Source of the DNA: Catenulispora acidiphila DSM 44928
Lineage (GTDB): Bacteria; Actinomycetota; Actinomycetes; Streptomycetales; Catenulisporaceae
Assembly (NCBI RefSeq): GCF_000024025.1
Contig: NC_013131.1
Location: forward strand, 8,908,229 to 8,972,228
DNA: 64,000 nt
Direction: 5' to 3'
Part shown: one piece after another, positions 1 to 10,078 of the stretch
Layout of the letters: each line of letters begins with the position of its first letter
Numbering within the stretch: position 1 is the first letter of the stretch
Program-made: the position numbers and the translations under genes
Notes under the pieces: model-generated
What the model was told of the DNA's origin: nothing
The model's input: only the letters and a program-made list of their open reading frames with translations
The model's database searches: none

Positions 1-1
1 C

Positions 2-28
2 ACCGAGTTCATCGACGCGCTGAACTGA
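2..28 (+). CDS. Possible 3' end of an upstream plus-strand gene (or a fifth tail copy)
   Basis: The frame from base 2 reads TEFIDALN followed by TGA at 26-28. It matches the tail repeated three more times downstream, so this is either the real C-terminus of a gene that starts outside the window or another degenerate copy. The product cannot be recognised from eight residues. Confidence 0.35.
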   Translation, partial: TEFIDALN

Positions 29-350
29 CAGCCCGCCGGACCCACAAAAAAAGGCGCGCCGCCGAGCCGAACACGGAGCGCCCGATGGTTTCGACATGAC
101 CCTCACCGAGTTCATCGACACGCTGAACTGACAGCCCGCCGGACCCACGAAAAAGCGCGCCGACGAGCCGAACACGGAGTACCCGGTAGTTTCGACATGA
201 TCCTCATCGAGTTCATCGACGCGCTGGGCTGAAAGCTTGCCGGGGCTCGCAAAAAGCGCGCTGACAAGCCGAACACGAAGCACCCGGTAGTTTCGACATG
301 ACCCTCACCGAGTTCATCGACACGCCGAGCTGAAAGCCCGCCGGACCCAC

Positions 351-388
351 GAAAAAGCGCGCCGACGACATCCCGTCGTCGGCGCGCT
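351..388 (-). terminator. Rho-independent terminator of the polyprenyl synthase gene
   Basis: A 14-bp perfect stem (356-369 with 375-388, 5-base loop) is followed on the minus strand by a run of five T (352-356 on plus is AAAAA). It lies about 30 bp past the stop of the synthase gene at 417. Its left arm belongs to copy 4 of the tandem array. Confidence 0.8.
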
Positions 389-416
389 CTTGGCTCAGCT
401 CAAGAGTTCCGCGGCG

Positions 417-1472
417 CTACACCGTCCGCGAGATCACCACGTCGCACACCGCGCGCAGCGCTTCCTTCGCCGGCACCTCCGGCAGGGGCTCCAGCACCGA
501 CTTCGCCTTCTCCGCGTATCCGCGCACGACGTCCCGGGCCTGTCCCATGCTCGGGTGCGCGCGCAGGAGTGCCAGCGCCTCGTCGAAGGCGGCGTCGTCG
601 GTCGACAGGTCGGTGTGCAGGAGGTCCTGCAGGCGGGCGGTCTCGGGGTCGGCTGAGCCGTCCATCGCCAGGGCGATCAGCATCGGGAGGGTGTGGACAC
701 CTTCGCGGAGGTCGATGCCGGGGGTCTTGCCGGACTGCTCGGATTCCGAGGCGATGTCCAGGAGGTCGTCGGAGAGTTGGAAGGCGACGCCGAACAGTTC
801 GCCGAAGTCCGCCAGTATGCGTTCCTGCTCCGCGGTGCAGCCGGCGAACATGGCGCCGAAGCGGGCGGCGGTGGCGATCAGCGAGCCGGTCTTGCCGGCC
901 AGGACTTCCAGGTGGTGGTCCACCGGGTTCTGGCCGTTCTTCGGGCCCACCGACTCGGAGATCTGGCCGCTCACCAGACGCTCGAAGGTCTCCGCCTGGA
1001 TCCGGACGGCGTCCGGTCCCAGCTCGGAGAGCAGGGTCGAGGCGCGGGCGAACAGGAAGTCGCCGGACAGGATGGCCAGCGAGTTGTCCCAGCGCTGGTT
1101 CGCCGAGGCCACGCCGCGGCGCAGGGCCGCCTCGTCCATGACGTCGTCGTGGTAGAGCGTGGCCAGGTGGGTCAGCTCGATCACCACGGCGGCCTCGACG
1201 ACGCCGGCGCGGGCCGCGTCGCCGAACTGCGCGGCCAGCAGCACCAGCAGCGGCCGGGTGCGCTTGCCGCCGGCCTGGGCCAGGTGCGAGGTGATCTCGC
1301 TGATGTAGGCGTGGTCGCTGCGGGTGTACTCCAGCAGCACCTCCTCCACGCGCAGCAGGCCGTCCTTGAGGGCCACGGACAGGGCCTCGTCCTGCTGCAT
1401 GGCGATTGCGAACGGACCCCAGCCCGACGACGTCTGATGAAGCGGCGGGGTCAGCGTGCCGGGAGTACTCAC
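417..1472 (-). CDS. Trans polyprenyl diphosphate synthase (menaquinone side chain)
   Basis: Class I prenyl chain-elongating synthase of 351 aa. It condenses isopentenyl diphosphate onto an allylic diphosphate in the cytosol; next to nuo the likely role is the isoprenoid tail of menaquinone, the electron acceptor of complex I. Both aspartate-rich motifs are present: HDDVMDEA (first DDxxD) and LSDDLLDI (second DDxxD), with the substrate motif GGKRTRP near the N-terminus. The GTG at 1472 is chosen because GGAAGG lies about 8 bases upstream and the N-terminus then aligns with the WGPF segment typical of actinobacterial homologues; the open frame extends to 1604 without a ribosome site. Chain length cannot be told from sequence. 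It has its own terminator and lies 180 bp past the nuo terminator, so it is probably a separate unit. Confidence 0.88.
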   Translation of the reverse strand: MSTPGTLTPPLHQTSSGWGPFAIAMQQDEALSVALKDGLLRVEEVLLEYTRSDHAYISEITSHLAQAGGKRTRPLLVLLAAQFGDAARAGVVEAAVVIELTHLATLYHDDVMDEAALRRGVASANQRWDNSLAILSGDFLFARASTLLSELGPDAVRIQAETFERLVSGQISESVGPKNGQNPVDHHLEVLAGKTGSLIATAARFGAMFAGCTAEQERILADFGELFGVAFQLSDDLLDIASESEQSGKTPGIDLREGVHTLPMLIALAMDGSADPETARLQDLLHTDLSTDDAAFDEALALLRAHPSMGQARDVVRGYAEKAKSVLEPLPEVPAKEALRAVCDVVISRTV

Positions 1473-1638
1473 TGCGGCGGCCTTCCAGGTCGGGCGGTGG
1501 TGGGCGGTCGGTCGGGGTCGCGCTCGTTCGTCAAAAGATGCTTCACAGGTTGGTCCTAGGTTATCTGGCAGCACTTTCGAGCAAGAGGCACCCCGGCCGG
1601 TCACCGTACCGCGCCGGTGCTTTGCTCGGCGAAAGAGG

Positions 1639-1676
1639 AAAAACGACCGCCCCGGACCGCCGAAGCGGTCCGGGGC
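1639..1676 (-). terminator. Terminator of the nuo operon
   Basis: A 12-bp GC-rich stem (1649-1660 with 1665-1676) closed by the tetraloop CGAA is followed on the minus strand by TTTTT (1639-1643). It lies 20 bp past the nuoN stop and closes the 14-gene operon. Confidence 0.85.
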
Positions 1677-1695
1677 GTCGCTGTGCGTGGCCGGG

Positions 1696-3369
1696 CTACT
1701 GCACGAAGTACGCCGCCTTGTTCGCGAGGTCCAGCGCGATCTGCGGGAGCACGCCGAGCGCGATCGTCAGCGCCACCGAGACGGTGAGCGCGATCGTGGT
1801 CATCGGCGAGGGCACGACCACGACCGGACCGGACACCTCGTCCCGGAGCGGCTCGCTGAAGTACATCAGGACGATGACACGCACGTAGAAGAACGCCGCC
1901 GCCGCCGAGGCGATCACCCCGACGATCACCAGCGGCCAGGCGCCGCCGTCGATCGCCGCCGTGAACAGCGCGAACTTCCCGGTGAAGCCGGAGGTCAGCG
2001 GAATGCCCGCGAACGCCAGCAGGAACACCGTGAAACACGCCGCCAGCAGCGGGGAACGCTTCCCGAGACCGGCCCAGGCGGACAGGTCGGTGGCCTCGCC
2101 GCCGATCGTCACCGAGTCGTCCTCGCCGCCCTCGCCGGAGTCCGACCCGCCGCGCACCGACTCGCGCACCAGGGTCACCACCGCGAACGCGCCGACCGTG
2201 GCGAACCCGTACGCCGCCAGGTAGAACAGCGTCGCGCTGACGCCCTTGGTGGTCGTGGAGATCACGCCGAGCAGGATGTAGCCGGCGTTGAGGATCGCCG
2301 AGTACGCCAGCATCCGCTTGATGTCGCGCTGGGTGATCGCCAGGATCGCGCCGGCCAGCATGGTCAGGACCGCCACGCCCCACATCACCGGGCGCCAGTC
2401 CCAGCGCATGCCCGGCAGCGCCACGTAGGCGATGCGCAGCAGCGCCCCGAACGCGGCCACCTTGGTGGCGGCGGCCATGAACGCGGTGATCGGGGTCGGC
2501 GCGCCCTGGTACACGTCCGGGGTCCAGGCGTGGAACGGCACGGCGCCGATCTTGAACAGCAGCCCGACCGCCAGCAGCGCGATGCCGATCAGCACCAGCA
2601 CGTCCGAGTGCGGAGCCGCGGTGATCGAGGTCGCGATGTCGGACAGCCGCACCGAGCCGGAGTAGCCGTAGAGCATCGCGATGCCGTACAGGAAGAACGC
2701 CGAGGAGAACGCCCCCAGCAGGAAGTACTTCATCGCGGCCTCCTGCGACAGCAGGCGGCGCCGGCGCGCCAGCCCGCACAGCAGGTACAGCGGCAGCGAC
2801 AGCACCTCCAGCGCCACGAAGGAGGTCAGCAGGTCGTTCGCGGCCGGGAACAGCAGCATGCCGCCGACCGAGAACAGCATCAGCGGGAAGACCTCGGTGG
2901 TCCGCAGCCCGGCGGTGTCCGCCGCGCGCTCGCCGCCGGAGCCCGGGGCGGTGGCGCCCTGCGCCGTGAAGGCGTCCAGGTCCACCACCGGGGTCCCGCG
3001 CTCGGCCACCAGCAGCAGCGCCAGCAGCGCCAGCGCGAGGATGGTGCCCTGCAGGAACAGCGTCACGCCGTCCACCGACACCGCGTCGGCGGCGGTGGTC
3101 TCGGCCATGCCGTGGTTGGCGATCACGAAGCCCAGCGCCACCAGGACGCCGGCCAGCGACACCGCGACCTGCGGCCAGTAGCGCCGGGTCCGCGGCAGGA
3201 AGGCCTCGATGAGGATGCCGATCGTGGCGGCGCCGAACACCACCAGCATCGGCATCAGCGCCCGGTACTCGACATGCGGCGCCGTGAAGGTGTTCGCCGT
3301 GGTGGTGAGACCGCCCGGCGTCGCCGGTGCGCCCGGCGCCGCGGCGAGGAGAGTGCTCAGAACGCTCAC
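1696..3369 (-). CDS. nuoN: NADH-quinone oxidoreductase subunit N
   Basis: Antiporter-like membrane subunit of complex I, 557 aa, which moves protons across the inner membrane as part of the P-module. The sequence shows many hydrophobic helices and family blocks such as FKIGAVPFHAWTPDVYQGAP and the conserved lysine helices of the Mrp-like fold. A Gly/Ser/Asp-rich loop near residue 430 (SGEGGEDDS) is longer than in E. coli NuoN. The GTG start at 3369 overlaps the nuoM stop by four bases (GTGA), which argues for translational coupling. It is the last gene of the operon, followed directly by a strong terminator. Confidence 0.93.
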   Translation of the reverse strand: MSVLSTLLAAAPGAPATPGGLTTTANTFTAPHVEYRALMPMLVVFGAATIGILIEAFLPRTRRYWPQVAVSLAGVLVALGFVIANHGMAETTAADAVSVDGVTLFLQGTILALALLALLLVAERGTPVVDLDAFTAQGATAPGSGGERAADTAGLRTTEVFPLMLFSVGGMLLFPAANDLLTSFVALEVLSLPLYLLCGLARRRRLLSQEAAMKYFLLGAFSSAFFLYGIAMLYGYSGSVRLSDIATSITAAPHSDVLVLIGIALLAVGLLFKIGAVPFHAWTPDVYQGAPTPITAFMAAATKVAAFGALLRIAYVALPGMRWDWRPVMWGVAVLTMLAGAILAITQRDIKRMLAYSAILNAGYILLGVISTTTKGVSATLFYLAAYGFATVGAFAVVTLVRESVRGGSDSGEGGEDDSVTIGGEATDLSAWAGLGKRSPLLAACFTVFLLAFAGIPLTSGFTGKFALFTAAIDGGAWPLVIVGVIASAAAAFFYVRVIVLMYFSEPLRDEVSGPVVVVPSPMTTIALTVSVALTIALGVLPQIALDLANKAAYFVQ

Positions 3370-4946
3370 TTGGAGTCCACCTTCTCCGGAGTCTGCAGCA
3401 CGTTCGGCAGAGCCGGAGCCGGGTCCTGCTTGTGCACGTGCTGCAAAGTGGTGTTGACGGAGGGGTTCACGACGTCGAGCACCGGCTTGGGGTAGAAGCC
3501 CAGGCCGATGATCAGCGCGATCAGCGGCGCCACGGCGATCACTTCCCGCGCCCGCAGGTCCTTCATGCCCTCCAGCCCGGCCTTCAGCGGGCCGGTCATG
3601 GTCCGCTGGTAGAGCCAGAGCACGTACAGCGCGGCCAGGATGATCGCCGCGGTGGCCACGATCGCCACCGCCTTGTAGCGCTCGAAGGTGCCGACCAGGA
3701 CCAGGAACTCCGAGACGAAGGAGGACAGGCCCGGCAGCGCCAGCGAGGACAGCCCGGCGATCAGGAACACGCCGGCCAGCTTCGGCGCGACCTTGTTCAC
3801 CCCGCCGTAGTCGTCGATCAGCTGCGAGCCGCGGCGGGAGATCAGGAAGCCGGCGACGATGAACAGCGCGCCGGTCGACAGCCCGTGGTTCACCATGTAG
3901 AGCGAGGCGCCGCTCTGGCCCGCCGAGGTCATCGCGAACACCCCGAGGGTGATCAGACCGAAGTGCGAGATCGAGGTGTAGGCGATCAGGCGCTTGATGT
4001 CGGTCTGGCCGATGGCCAGCAGCGCGCCGTACATCGTGCCGACGATCGCCATCCCGATCACCAGCGGCGTGAAGAACTTCGACGCCCCGGGGAACAGCTC
4101 CAGGCAGTACCGGAGCATCCCGAAGGTGCCGACCTTGTCCAGCACGCCGACCAGCAGCACCGCCGAGCCGGGGGTGGCCTCGGCGGCGGCGTCGGGCAGC
4201 CAGGTGTGGAATGGGAACAGCGGCGCCTTCACCGCGAAGGCCACGAAGAACCCGAGGAACAACGCCTTGCCCAGCCCCGGGCTGATGCCCAGCTGGTCGT
4301 GCGCGACCGCGGTGGCCAGCGTCTGGAAGTCGAAGGTCCCGGTGCCCAGGTGCTTGCCCGAGGCGACGTACAGCCCGATCAGCGCGGCCAGCATGAACAG
4401 GCCGCCGAACAGCGAGTACAGCAGGAACTTCACCGCGGCGTAGGACCGCTGCGGACCGCCGAAACCGCCGATGAGGAAGTACATCGGGATCAGCATGGCT
4501 TCGAAGAACACGTAGAACAGGAACAGATCGGTGGCCGCGAAGACCCCGATCATCATGGTCTCCAGCAACAGGTACAGCGAGAAGTACGCGCGCACCGAGC
4601 GGCGGCCGTCGGCCTGCGCCTCGTCCGCGTCGTGCCAGCCCGCCAGCATCACCACGGGCATCAGGACCAGCGTCATCAGGATCAGCACCAGGGCGATCCC
4701 GTCGACCCCGAGGCCGTAGTTGATGTTGAAAGCCTTGATCCACTGGTGGCTCTCGGTGAACTGGAACCGGTCGCCACCCTTCTTGAACTGGGTCGCCATC
4801 GCGATGCCGATGCCGAGCGTGGCCACGCTGAAGCCCAGCGCGATCTTCTTGGCCGCCGCGCTCTTCTCCTTCGCCACCACGGCGACCGCGGCCGATCCGA
4901 CCAGCGGGACGACGCCCAGCGTGGTCAACCAGGGAAAGCTGCTCAT
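3366..4946 (-). CDS. nuoM: NADH-quinone oxidoreductase subunit M
   Basis: Second antiporter-like proton-pumping subunit, 526 aa, of the complex I membrane arm. Family hallmarks are visible: the acidic residue in the TM5 region (LLLETMMIGVFAATDLFLFY), FPFHTWLPDAAAEA and the broken-helix lysine region around SISHFGLITLG. The ATG at 4946 is preferred over the in-frame ATG at 4952, because GGGAG lies 8 bases before the former but only 2 before the latter. It begins 14 bases past the nuoL stop, and its own stop overlaps nuoN. Confidence 0.94.
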   Translation of the reverse strand: MSSFPWLTTLGVVPLVGSAAVAVVAKEKSAAAKKIALGFSVATLGIGIAMATQFKKGGDRFQFTESHQWIKAFNINYGLGVDGIALVLILMTLVLMPVVMLAGWHDADEAQADGRRSVRAYFSLYLLLETMMIGVFAATDLFLFYVFFEAMLIPMYFLIGGFGGPQRSYAAVKFLLYSLFGGLFMLAALIGLYVASGKHLGTGTFDFQTLATAVAHDQLGISPGLGKALFLGFFVAFAVKAPLFPFHTWLPDAAAEATPGSAVLLVGVLDKVGTFGMLRYCLELFPGASKFFTPLVIGMAIVGTMYGALLAIGQTDIKRLIAYTSISHFGLITLGVFAMTSAGQSGASLYMVNHGLSTGALFIVAGFLISRRGSQLIDDYGGVNKVAPKLAGVFLIAGLSSLALPGLSSFVSEFLVLVGTFERYKAVAIVATAAIILAALYVLWLYQRTMTGPLKAGLEGMKDLRAREVIAVAPLIALIIGLGFYPKPVLDVVNPSVNTTLQHVHKQDPAPALPNVLQTPEKVDSK

Positions 4947-4960
4947 CTCCATCTCTCCCT

Positions 4961-6877
4961 TTAGAGCTTCGCGAAGAGGATCGCGGCGACCAGGGCGGCC
5001 GCTCCTCCGAACATGGACAAGGCGTAGGAGCGGACGAAGCCGGTCTGCAGCCGCCGCAACCGTCCCGAGGTCCCGCCGACCAGCGCGGCCAGGCCGTTGA
5101 TCGCCCCGTCCACGCCGCGGTTGTCGGTGTAGACCAGGGTGCGGGTCAGGTACTGGCCCGGACGCATCAGCGCCGCCTCGTTGAAGGCGTCGCCGTACAG
5201 GTCCTTGCGGGCCGCCACGGTGATGAAGCTGCCGCGCGGGGCGACGGCCGGCACCTTGCGGGTCCCGTACTGCGCGATCGCGATCGCCACGCCCACGGCC
5301 ACCGCCGCCAGCGTGATGTATCCGACGGTCGAGGAGGTCAGCCCGCCGGGCATCTTGCCCTCCACACGCGGACCGGTCACCGGCTCCAGCCAGTCCACGA
5401 ACGACGAGTTCAGGTTGAACAGGAAGCCCGCGGCCACCGAGCCCACCGCGAGCAGCAGCATCGGCAGCGCCATCGACAGCGGCGACTCGTGCGGGTGCGG
5501 CTCGTGTCCGTCGGCGTCCTCCACCCAGCGCTTCTCGCCGAAGAAGGTCATGATCACCATGCGCGTCATGTAGAACGCGGTGATCAGCGCGCCGAGCAGG
5601 GCCGCGCCGCCGAGGATCGCCCCGGAGGTCCCGCCCTTGCTGAAGGCGGCCTCGATGATCTTGTCCTTGGAGAAGTAGCCGGAGAACGGCGGGCAGCCGA
5701 TGATCGCCAGGTAGCCCAGGAAGAACGTGCCGAAGGTGATCGGCATGTACTTGCGAAGGCCGCCGTAGTGGCGCATGTTCACCTCGTCGTTCATGCCGTG
5801 CATGACCGAGCCGGCGCCCAGGAACAGCCCGGCCTTGAAGAAGCCGTGGGTGACCAGGTGCATGATGGCGAACGCGTAGCCGATCGGGCCCAGGCCCGCG
5901 GCCAGGATCATGTAGCCGATCTGCGACATCGTCGAGCCGGCCAGGCTCTTCTTGATGTCGTCCTTGGCGCAACCGACGATCGCACCGAACAGCAGCGTGA
6001 TCGCCCCGACGATGGTCACCAGCAGGCGCGCGGTCGGCGACAGGTCGAAGATCGCGTGCGAGCGGACGATCAGGTAGACGCCGGCGGTCACCATGGTCGC
6101 GGCGTGGATCAGGGCGCTGACCGGGGTCGGGCCCTCCATCGCGTCGCCGAGCCAGGACTGCAGCGGGAACTGCGCCGACTTGCCGCAGGCGGCCAGCAGC
6201 AGCATGATCCCGATCGCGGTCAGCGTGCCCTTGGAGGCGCCGCCGGCCGACCCGAAGACCGGCCCGAAGCTGAACGAGCCGAAGGTGACGAACATCAGCA
6301 TGATGGCGATCGACAGACCGACGTCGCCGACGCGGTTGACGACGAACGCCTTCTTCGCCGCGGCCGCCGCGCTCGGCTTGTGCTGCCAGAACCCGATCAG
6401 CAGGTAGGACGCCAGACCGACGCCCTCCCAGCCGACGTAGAGCAGCAGGTAGTTGTCGGCCAGGACCAGGATCAGCATCGCGGCCAGGAAGAGGTTCAGG
6501 TAGCTGAAGAACTTCCGGCGCTCGGCGTCGTGGCCCATGTAGCCGATCGAGTAGATGTGGATCAGCGATCCGACACCGGTGATCAGCAGCACGAACACGA
6601 TCGAGAGCTGGTCGAGCTGGAAGGACACGTCGGCCTGGAACGGGTGCTGCCCCGTGCCGGGGACCGGGACCCAGGAGTACAGGTGCTGGTGCATGGTGCG
6701 CGCGGCGCCGTGCTTGCCGAGCATCGTGAAGAACAGCCCGGCCCCGAGGGCGAAGCTGCCCAGCGCCGTCAGGCACCCGAACAGGTGCCCCCAGGCGTTG
6801 GTGCGCTTGCCCCCGAGGAGCAGGATCGCCGCGCCGAAGAGCGGCAGTCCGGGGACAAGCCAGATGAGACTTTCCAT
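4961..6877 (-). CDS. nuoL: NADH-quinone oxidoreductase subunit L
   Basis: Largest antiporter-like subunit, 638 aa, with about 16 transmembrane helices and the long amphipathic lateral helix that ties the proton channels together. Recognisable blocks include [38 protein letters not shown] and the [17 protein letters not shown] segment. The C-terminus from about residue 500 holds the lateral helix and last TM helix. The start is 19 bases past the nuoK stop, one of only three non-overlapping junctions in the operon. Length and composition are normal for the family. Confidence 0.95.
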   Translation of the reverse strand: MESLIWLVPGLPLFGAAILLLGGKRTNAWGHLFGCLTALGSFALGAGLFFTMLGKHGAARTMHQHLYSWVPVPGTGQHPFQADVSFQLDQLSIVFVLLITGVGSLIHIYSIGYMGHDAERRKFFSYLNLFLAAMLILVLADNYLLLYVGWEGVGLASYLLIGFWQHKPSAAAAAKKAFVVNRVGDVGLSIAIMLMFVTFGSFSFGPVFGSAGGASKGTLTAIGIMLLLAACGKSAQFPLQSWLGDAMEGPTPVSALIHAATMVTAGVYLIVRSHAIFDLSPTARLLVTIVGAITLLFGAIVGCAKDDIKKSLAGSTMSQIGYMILAAGLGPIGYAFAIMHLVTHGFFKAGLFLGAGSVMHGMNDEVNMRHYGGLRKYMPITFGTFFLGYLAIIGCPPFSGYFSKDKIIEAAFSKGGTSGAILGGAALLGALITAFYMTRMVIMTFFGEKRWVEDADGHEPHPHESPLSMALPMLLLAVGSVAAGFLFNLNSSFVDWLEPVTGPRVEGKMPGGLTSSTVGYITLAAVAVGVAIAIAQYGTRKVPAVAPRGSFITVAARKDLYGDAFNEAALMRPGQYLTRTLVYTDNRGVDGAINGLAALVGGTSGRLRRLQTGFVRSYALSMFGGAAALVAAILFAKL

Positions 6878-6896
6878 TGCTTACTCGGCCCGCCTC

Positions 6897-7196
6897 TCAG
6901 TACTTCAGCAGGTTTGCGTCGTCGACCGAGGCCGAGCGGCGGGTGCGGAACACGGACACGATGATGGCCAGCCCGACCACGACCTCGGCGGCCGCGACCA
7001 CCATCGTGAAGAAGGCGATGACCTGGCCGGTGAGGTCGCCGTGCAGGCGGGAGAAGGTCACCAGCGAGAGGTTCACGGCGTTGAGCATGAGCTCCACGCA
7101 CATGAAGACCACGATGGCGTTCCGGCGGATCAGGACCCCGAAGGCGCCGATCGTGAACAGGAGCGCCGACAGGAAGAGGTAATTGTCGGGATTCAT
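6897..7196 (-). CDS. nuoK: NADH-quinone oxidoreductase subunit K
   Basis: Small three-helix membrane subunit, 99 aa, of complex I. It carries the two conserved membrane glutamates, in [13 protein letters not shown] and in [14 protein letters not shown], needed for proton transfer in the family. The ATG at 7196 overlaps the nuoJ stop by four bases (ATGA). Length matches E. coli NuoK (100 aa). Confidence 0.95.
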   Translation of the reverse strand: MNPDNYLFLSALLFTIGAFGVLIRRNAIVVFMCVELMLNAVNLSLVTFSRLHGDLTGQVIAFFTMVVAAAEVVVGLAIIVSVFRTRRSASVDDANLLKY

Positions 7197-8056
7197 TCGG
7201 CAGCCCCGTTCGTCGAAGCGTTTTCGAGCTCGGGAGCCTCGCCCTGCCGCGGCACCGCCATGTTCTCCCGGGTGACGGCGGTCAGACCGACCGCGTCGCG
7301 CACCGGGGTGCGGGCCTGCAGGGTGGCGTTCACCGAGTCCTCGGCGACCGAGCCGTCCGGCAGCAGCGCGGGGATGTCCACCGCGTTGTGCCGCGCGTAG
7401 ACACCGGGCGTCGGCAGCGGCGTCATCCGCTTGCCGGTGCGCACGCGGTCCTCGACCAGTTCGCGCTGCGACTTGCGGGCCACCAGGCGCTCCCGGTGGG
7501 TCATGACCATCGCGCCGACCGCGGCGGTGATCAGCAGCGCCGAGGTGACTTCGAAGGCCCAGAAGTACTTGCTGAAGATCAGGTCCGCGAGGTTCTTGAC
7601 GTTGCCGCCGCCGGCGTTGGCCGGCCCGGAGCCCGCGAAGGTCCCCAGCCGCGCGCGGCCCAGGGCCACCATGATCAGCACCGCGAAGGCGATCGCGGCC
7701 AGCACCGCCAGCTTGCGCTGGCCCTTGATGGTCTCCACCAAGGAGTCGGCGCTGGAGACGCCGACCAACATCAGCACGAACAGGAACAGCATCATGATCG
7801 CGCCGGTGTAGACGACGATCTGCACCACGCCGAGGAAGTACGCCCCCTGCGCCAGGTAGAACATCGCCAGGCAGATCATGGTCATGGCCAGCGAGAGCGC
7901 CGAGTGCACGGCCTTCTTGGAGAAGACCGTCCCCAGCGCCCCGAGCAGCGCCACGGCGCCCAGGACGTAGAACTGGAACGCCTCGCCGTCGGAGGTCTTG
8001 CTCAGCCCGGCGGCCAGTGTCACGCCCTGCTCCGACAGAGCGAGCGGAAGGCTCAT
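7193..8056 (-). CDS. nuoJ: NADH-quinone oxidoreductase subunit J
   Basis: Membrane subunit with five helices, 287 aa. The helix with the conserved pi-bulge region ([21 protein letters not shown]) is clear. A hydrophilic C-terminal tail of about 100 residues after the last helix (from about residue 190) makes it far longer than the ~184-aa E. coli protein; long tails are seen in actinobacterial NuoJ. The start ATG shares one base with the nuoI stop (TGATG), so translation is probably coupled. Confidence 0.94.
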   Translation of the reverse strand: MSLPLALSEQGVTLAAGLSKTSDGEAFQFYVLGAVALLGALGTVFSKKAVHSALSLAMTMICLAMFYLAQGAYFLGVVQIVVYTGAIMMLFLFVLMLVGVSSADSLVETIKGQRKLAVLAAIAFAVLIMVALGRARLGTFAGSGPANAGGGNVKNLADLIFSKYFWAFEVTSALLITAAVGAMVMTHRERLVARKSQRELVEDRVRTGKRMTPLPTPGVYARHNAVDIPALLPDGSVAEDSVNATLQARTPVRDAVGLTAVTRENMAVPRQGEAPELENASTNGAAE

Positions 8057-8667
8057 CACGCGTCCTCCCCGTCCGAGTCGGGCTTGGCCGAGCCGCGCTG
8101 CTGCGGGACGGTGCCCGGCGCGGCCGCGGTGACCTTGCCCTCGTAGTAGTCCTGGGCGGTCATGCCCGGGAAGATCGAGTGCGGGGACTCCACCATGCCC
8201 TCGGTGAGCCCGGCGAGCAGCTCGTCCTTGGTGTAGATGAGGCTGGCCCGCGAGCTGTCCGCGAGCTCGAACTCGTTGGTCATGGTCAGCGCCCGGGTCG
8301 GGCACGCCTCGATGCACAGCCCGCACAGGATGCAGCGCAGGTAGTTGATCTGGTAGACGCGGCCGTAGCGCTCCCCGGGGGAGTAGCGCTCCTCCTCGGT
8401 GTTGTCCGCGCCCTCCACGTAGATGGCGTCCGCCGGACAGGCCCAGGCGCACAGCTCGCAGCCGACGCACTTCTCGAGCCCGTCGGGGTGCCGGTTGAGC
8501 TGGTGCCGGCCGTGGAACCGCAGCGCGGTCTGCTTGGGCTCCTCGGGGTACTGCTCGGTCGTCCGCTTCTTGAACATCGTCGAGAAGGTGACGCCGAACC
8601 CCGCGACCCCGGCCAGCGGGTTCTTCGGCTTCTCCTTACCGGAGTAAGGGTTCTGCTGGTCAGACAT
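8056..8667 (-). CDS. nuoI: NADH-quinone oxidoreductase subunit I (two 4Fe-4S clusters)
   Basis: Ferredoxin-like subunit of 203 aa carrying clusters N6a and N6b, on the electron path to the quinone site. Two CxxCxxCxxxCP motifs are seen: Cys67, 70, 73, 77 and Cys112, 115, 118, 122. An N-terminal helix region (FGVTFSTMF) precedes them and a family-typical tail of ~70 residues follows. The ATG lies eight bases inside the end of nuoH. Confidence 0.95.
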   Translation of the reverse strand: MSDQQNPYSGKEKPKNPLAGVAGFGVTFSTMFKKRTTEQYPEEPKQTALRFHGRHQLNRHPDGLEKCVGCELCAWACPADAIYVEGADNTEEERYSPGERYGRVYQINYLRCILCGLCIEACPTRALTMTNEFELADSSRASLIYTKDELLAGLTEGMVESPHSIFPGMTAQDYYEGKVTAAAPGTVPQQRGSAKPDSDGEDA

Positions 8668-10078
8668 CGGGGTCTCCCGCTTCGAGTTCTTGCGGCTCCG
8701 CTGATTCCATCAACGCGCCCACCAGGGCGGCCCGGGGACGGCGCGGCGTGTAGGCCGGCATCGTCTGGCCGGGCAGCGGCGGCACCGGGAACCCGCCGCC
8801 CATCGGGTCGAAGGGCTTGGCCGCCGCGGCGGCCTCCTCGGCCTTCTCCAGCTCGCTGGTCTGCCGGTACCGGACCTCGCTGATGATCCAGGCCACCAGG
8901 GCCACCGCGATGACCGGCCCGAGGATGTAGATCAGGTGCGAGCGGTTCAGGTCGCCCTGGTTCTTCAGGGTCCGCACGATCGCCACCGCCAGCAGCCACA
9001 CCAGCGAGGACGGGATCAGCACCTTCCAGCCCAGCTTCATGAACTGGTCGTAGCGCAGGCGGGGCAGCGTGGCGCGCAGCCAGAAGAAGAACAGCATGAA
9101 CACCACGAGCTTGATCACGTACCACATCACCGGCCACCAGCCGCTGTTCGCGCCGTGCCAGACCGACTGCACGCCCCACGGGGCGTGCCAGCCGCCGAGG
9201 AACATCAGCACGGCCAGCGAGGAGACGGTGACCATGTTGATGTACTCGGCCAGGAAGAACAGCGCGAACTTGATCGAGGAGTACTCGGTGTGGAACCCGC
9301 CGACCAGCTCGCCCTCGGCCTCGGGGAGGTCGAAGGGCGCGCGGTTGGTCTCCCCGACCATCGACACCACGTAGATGACGAAGGAGGGCAGCAGCGGCAG
9401 GCAGTTCCACCAGCTGTGCTGGCTGTTCACGATGCCCGAGGTGCTCATCGTGCCGGCGTAGATGAACACCGCCACGAAGGACAGCGACATCGCGATCTCG
9501 TAGGAGATCATCTGCGCGGTGGAGCGCAGGGCGCCCAGCAGCGGGTAGGTCGAGCCGGAGGCCCAGCCGGCCAGCACGATGCCGTAGATCCCGATCGAGG
9601 TCGCGGCCAGCACGTACAAGATGGCGACCGGCAGGTCGGTCAGCTGCAGCGGCGTGCGGTGGCCGAAGATCGACACCTGGTTGTTCGCCGGGCCGAAGGG
9701 CACCACGGCGATCGCCAGGAACGCCGGGATCGTGGCGATCAGCGGCGCCAGGATGAAGACGATCTTGTCCGCCGCGGTGGGGATGATGTCTTCCTTGAGC
9801 ATCAGCTTCACGCCGTCGGCCAGCGACTGGAGCATGCCCCACGGGCCGGTCCGGTTCGGGCCGATGCGCTGCTGCATGTAGCCGACGATCTTGCGCTCGA
9901 ACAGGATCGCCATCAGGACCGTGACGACCAGGAACGCGAAGACCGCGACGACCTTGATCAGGATCAGCCACCACGGGTCCCGGCCGAAGAACGAGAGGTC
10001 CTCGTAGTTCGTCGGGGTGGTGGCGTCGGCGACCAGCGGGGTCACCGCCGTCGACACCACAGTGCCGAGTGCGCTCAT
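8660..10078 (-). CDS. nuoH: NADH-quinone oxidoreductase subunit H
   Basis: Quinone-channel membrane subunit, 472 aa, about eight helices, at the junction of the peripheral and membrane arms. Conserved segments include [20 protein letters not shown] in the first loop, [20 protein letters not shown] with the acidic quinone-site residues, and [19 protein letters not shown] 60-residue polar tail ([15 protein letters not shown]...) exceeds the E. coli length of 325 aa. The ATG overlaps the nuoG stop by four bases. Confidence 0.95.
   Translation of the reverse strand: MSALGTVVSTAVTPLVADATTPTNYEDLSFFGRDPWWLILIKVVAVFAFLVVTVLMAILFERKIVGYMQQRIGPNRTGPWGMLQSLADGVKLMLKEDIIPTAADKIVFILAPLIATIPAFLAIAVVPFGPANNQVSIFGHRTPLQLTDLPVAILYVLAATSIGIYGIVLAGWASGSTYPLLGALRSTAQMISYEIAMSLSFVAVFIYAGTMSTSGIVNSQHSWWNCLPLLPSFVIYVVSMVGETNRAPFDLPEAEGELVGGFHTEYSSIKFALFFLAEYINMVTVSSLAVLMFLGGWHAPWGVQSVWHGANSGWWPVMWYVIKLVVFMLFFFWLRATLPRLRYDQFMKLGWKVLIPSSLVWLLAVAIVRTLKNQGDLNRSHLIYILGPVIAVALVAWIISEVRYRQTSELEKAEEAAAAAKPFDPMGGGFPVPPLPGQTMPAYTPRRPRAALVGALMESAEPQELEAGDPDV

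Larger units (their letters stand above)
1..388. repeat. Degenerate tandem array (about 101-103 bp x 4) of a gene 3' end
   Basis: Four imperfect copies follow one another, with stop codons at 26, 129, 230 and 331 (periods 103, 101, 101). Each complete copy reads on the plus strand as a protein tail, e.g. AEHGAPDGFDMTLTEFIDTL then N and stop; copy 3 gives AEHGVPGSFDMILIEFIDAL, copy 4 AEHEAPGSFDMTLTEFIDTP. After each stop comes a 3' flank with a run of A and the left half of the hairpin found at 356-388. Periods are not multiples of three, so copies 2-4 lie behind stops and are not read through. I infer repeated duplication of the last ~20 codons and 3' flank of a gene lying left of the window. 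Confidence 0.85.

Noticed and set aside
1456-4964. Long plus-strand frames opposite nuoN/nuoM (e.g. 1456-3495, 3327-4964)
   Set aside because: They are Arg/His/Gln/Gly-rich antisense shadows of well-identified nuo genes, typical of high-GC DNA.
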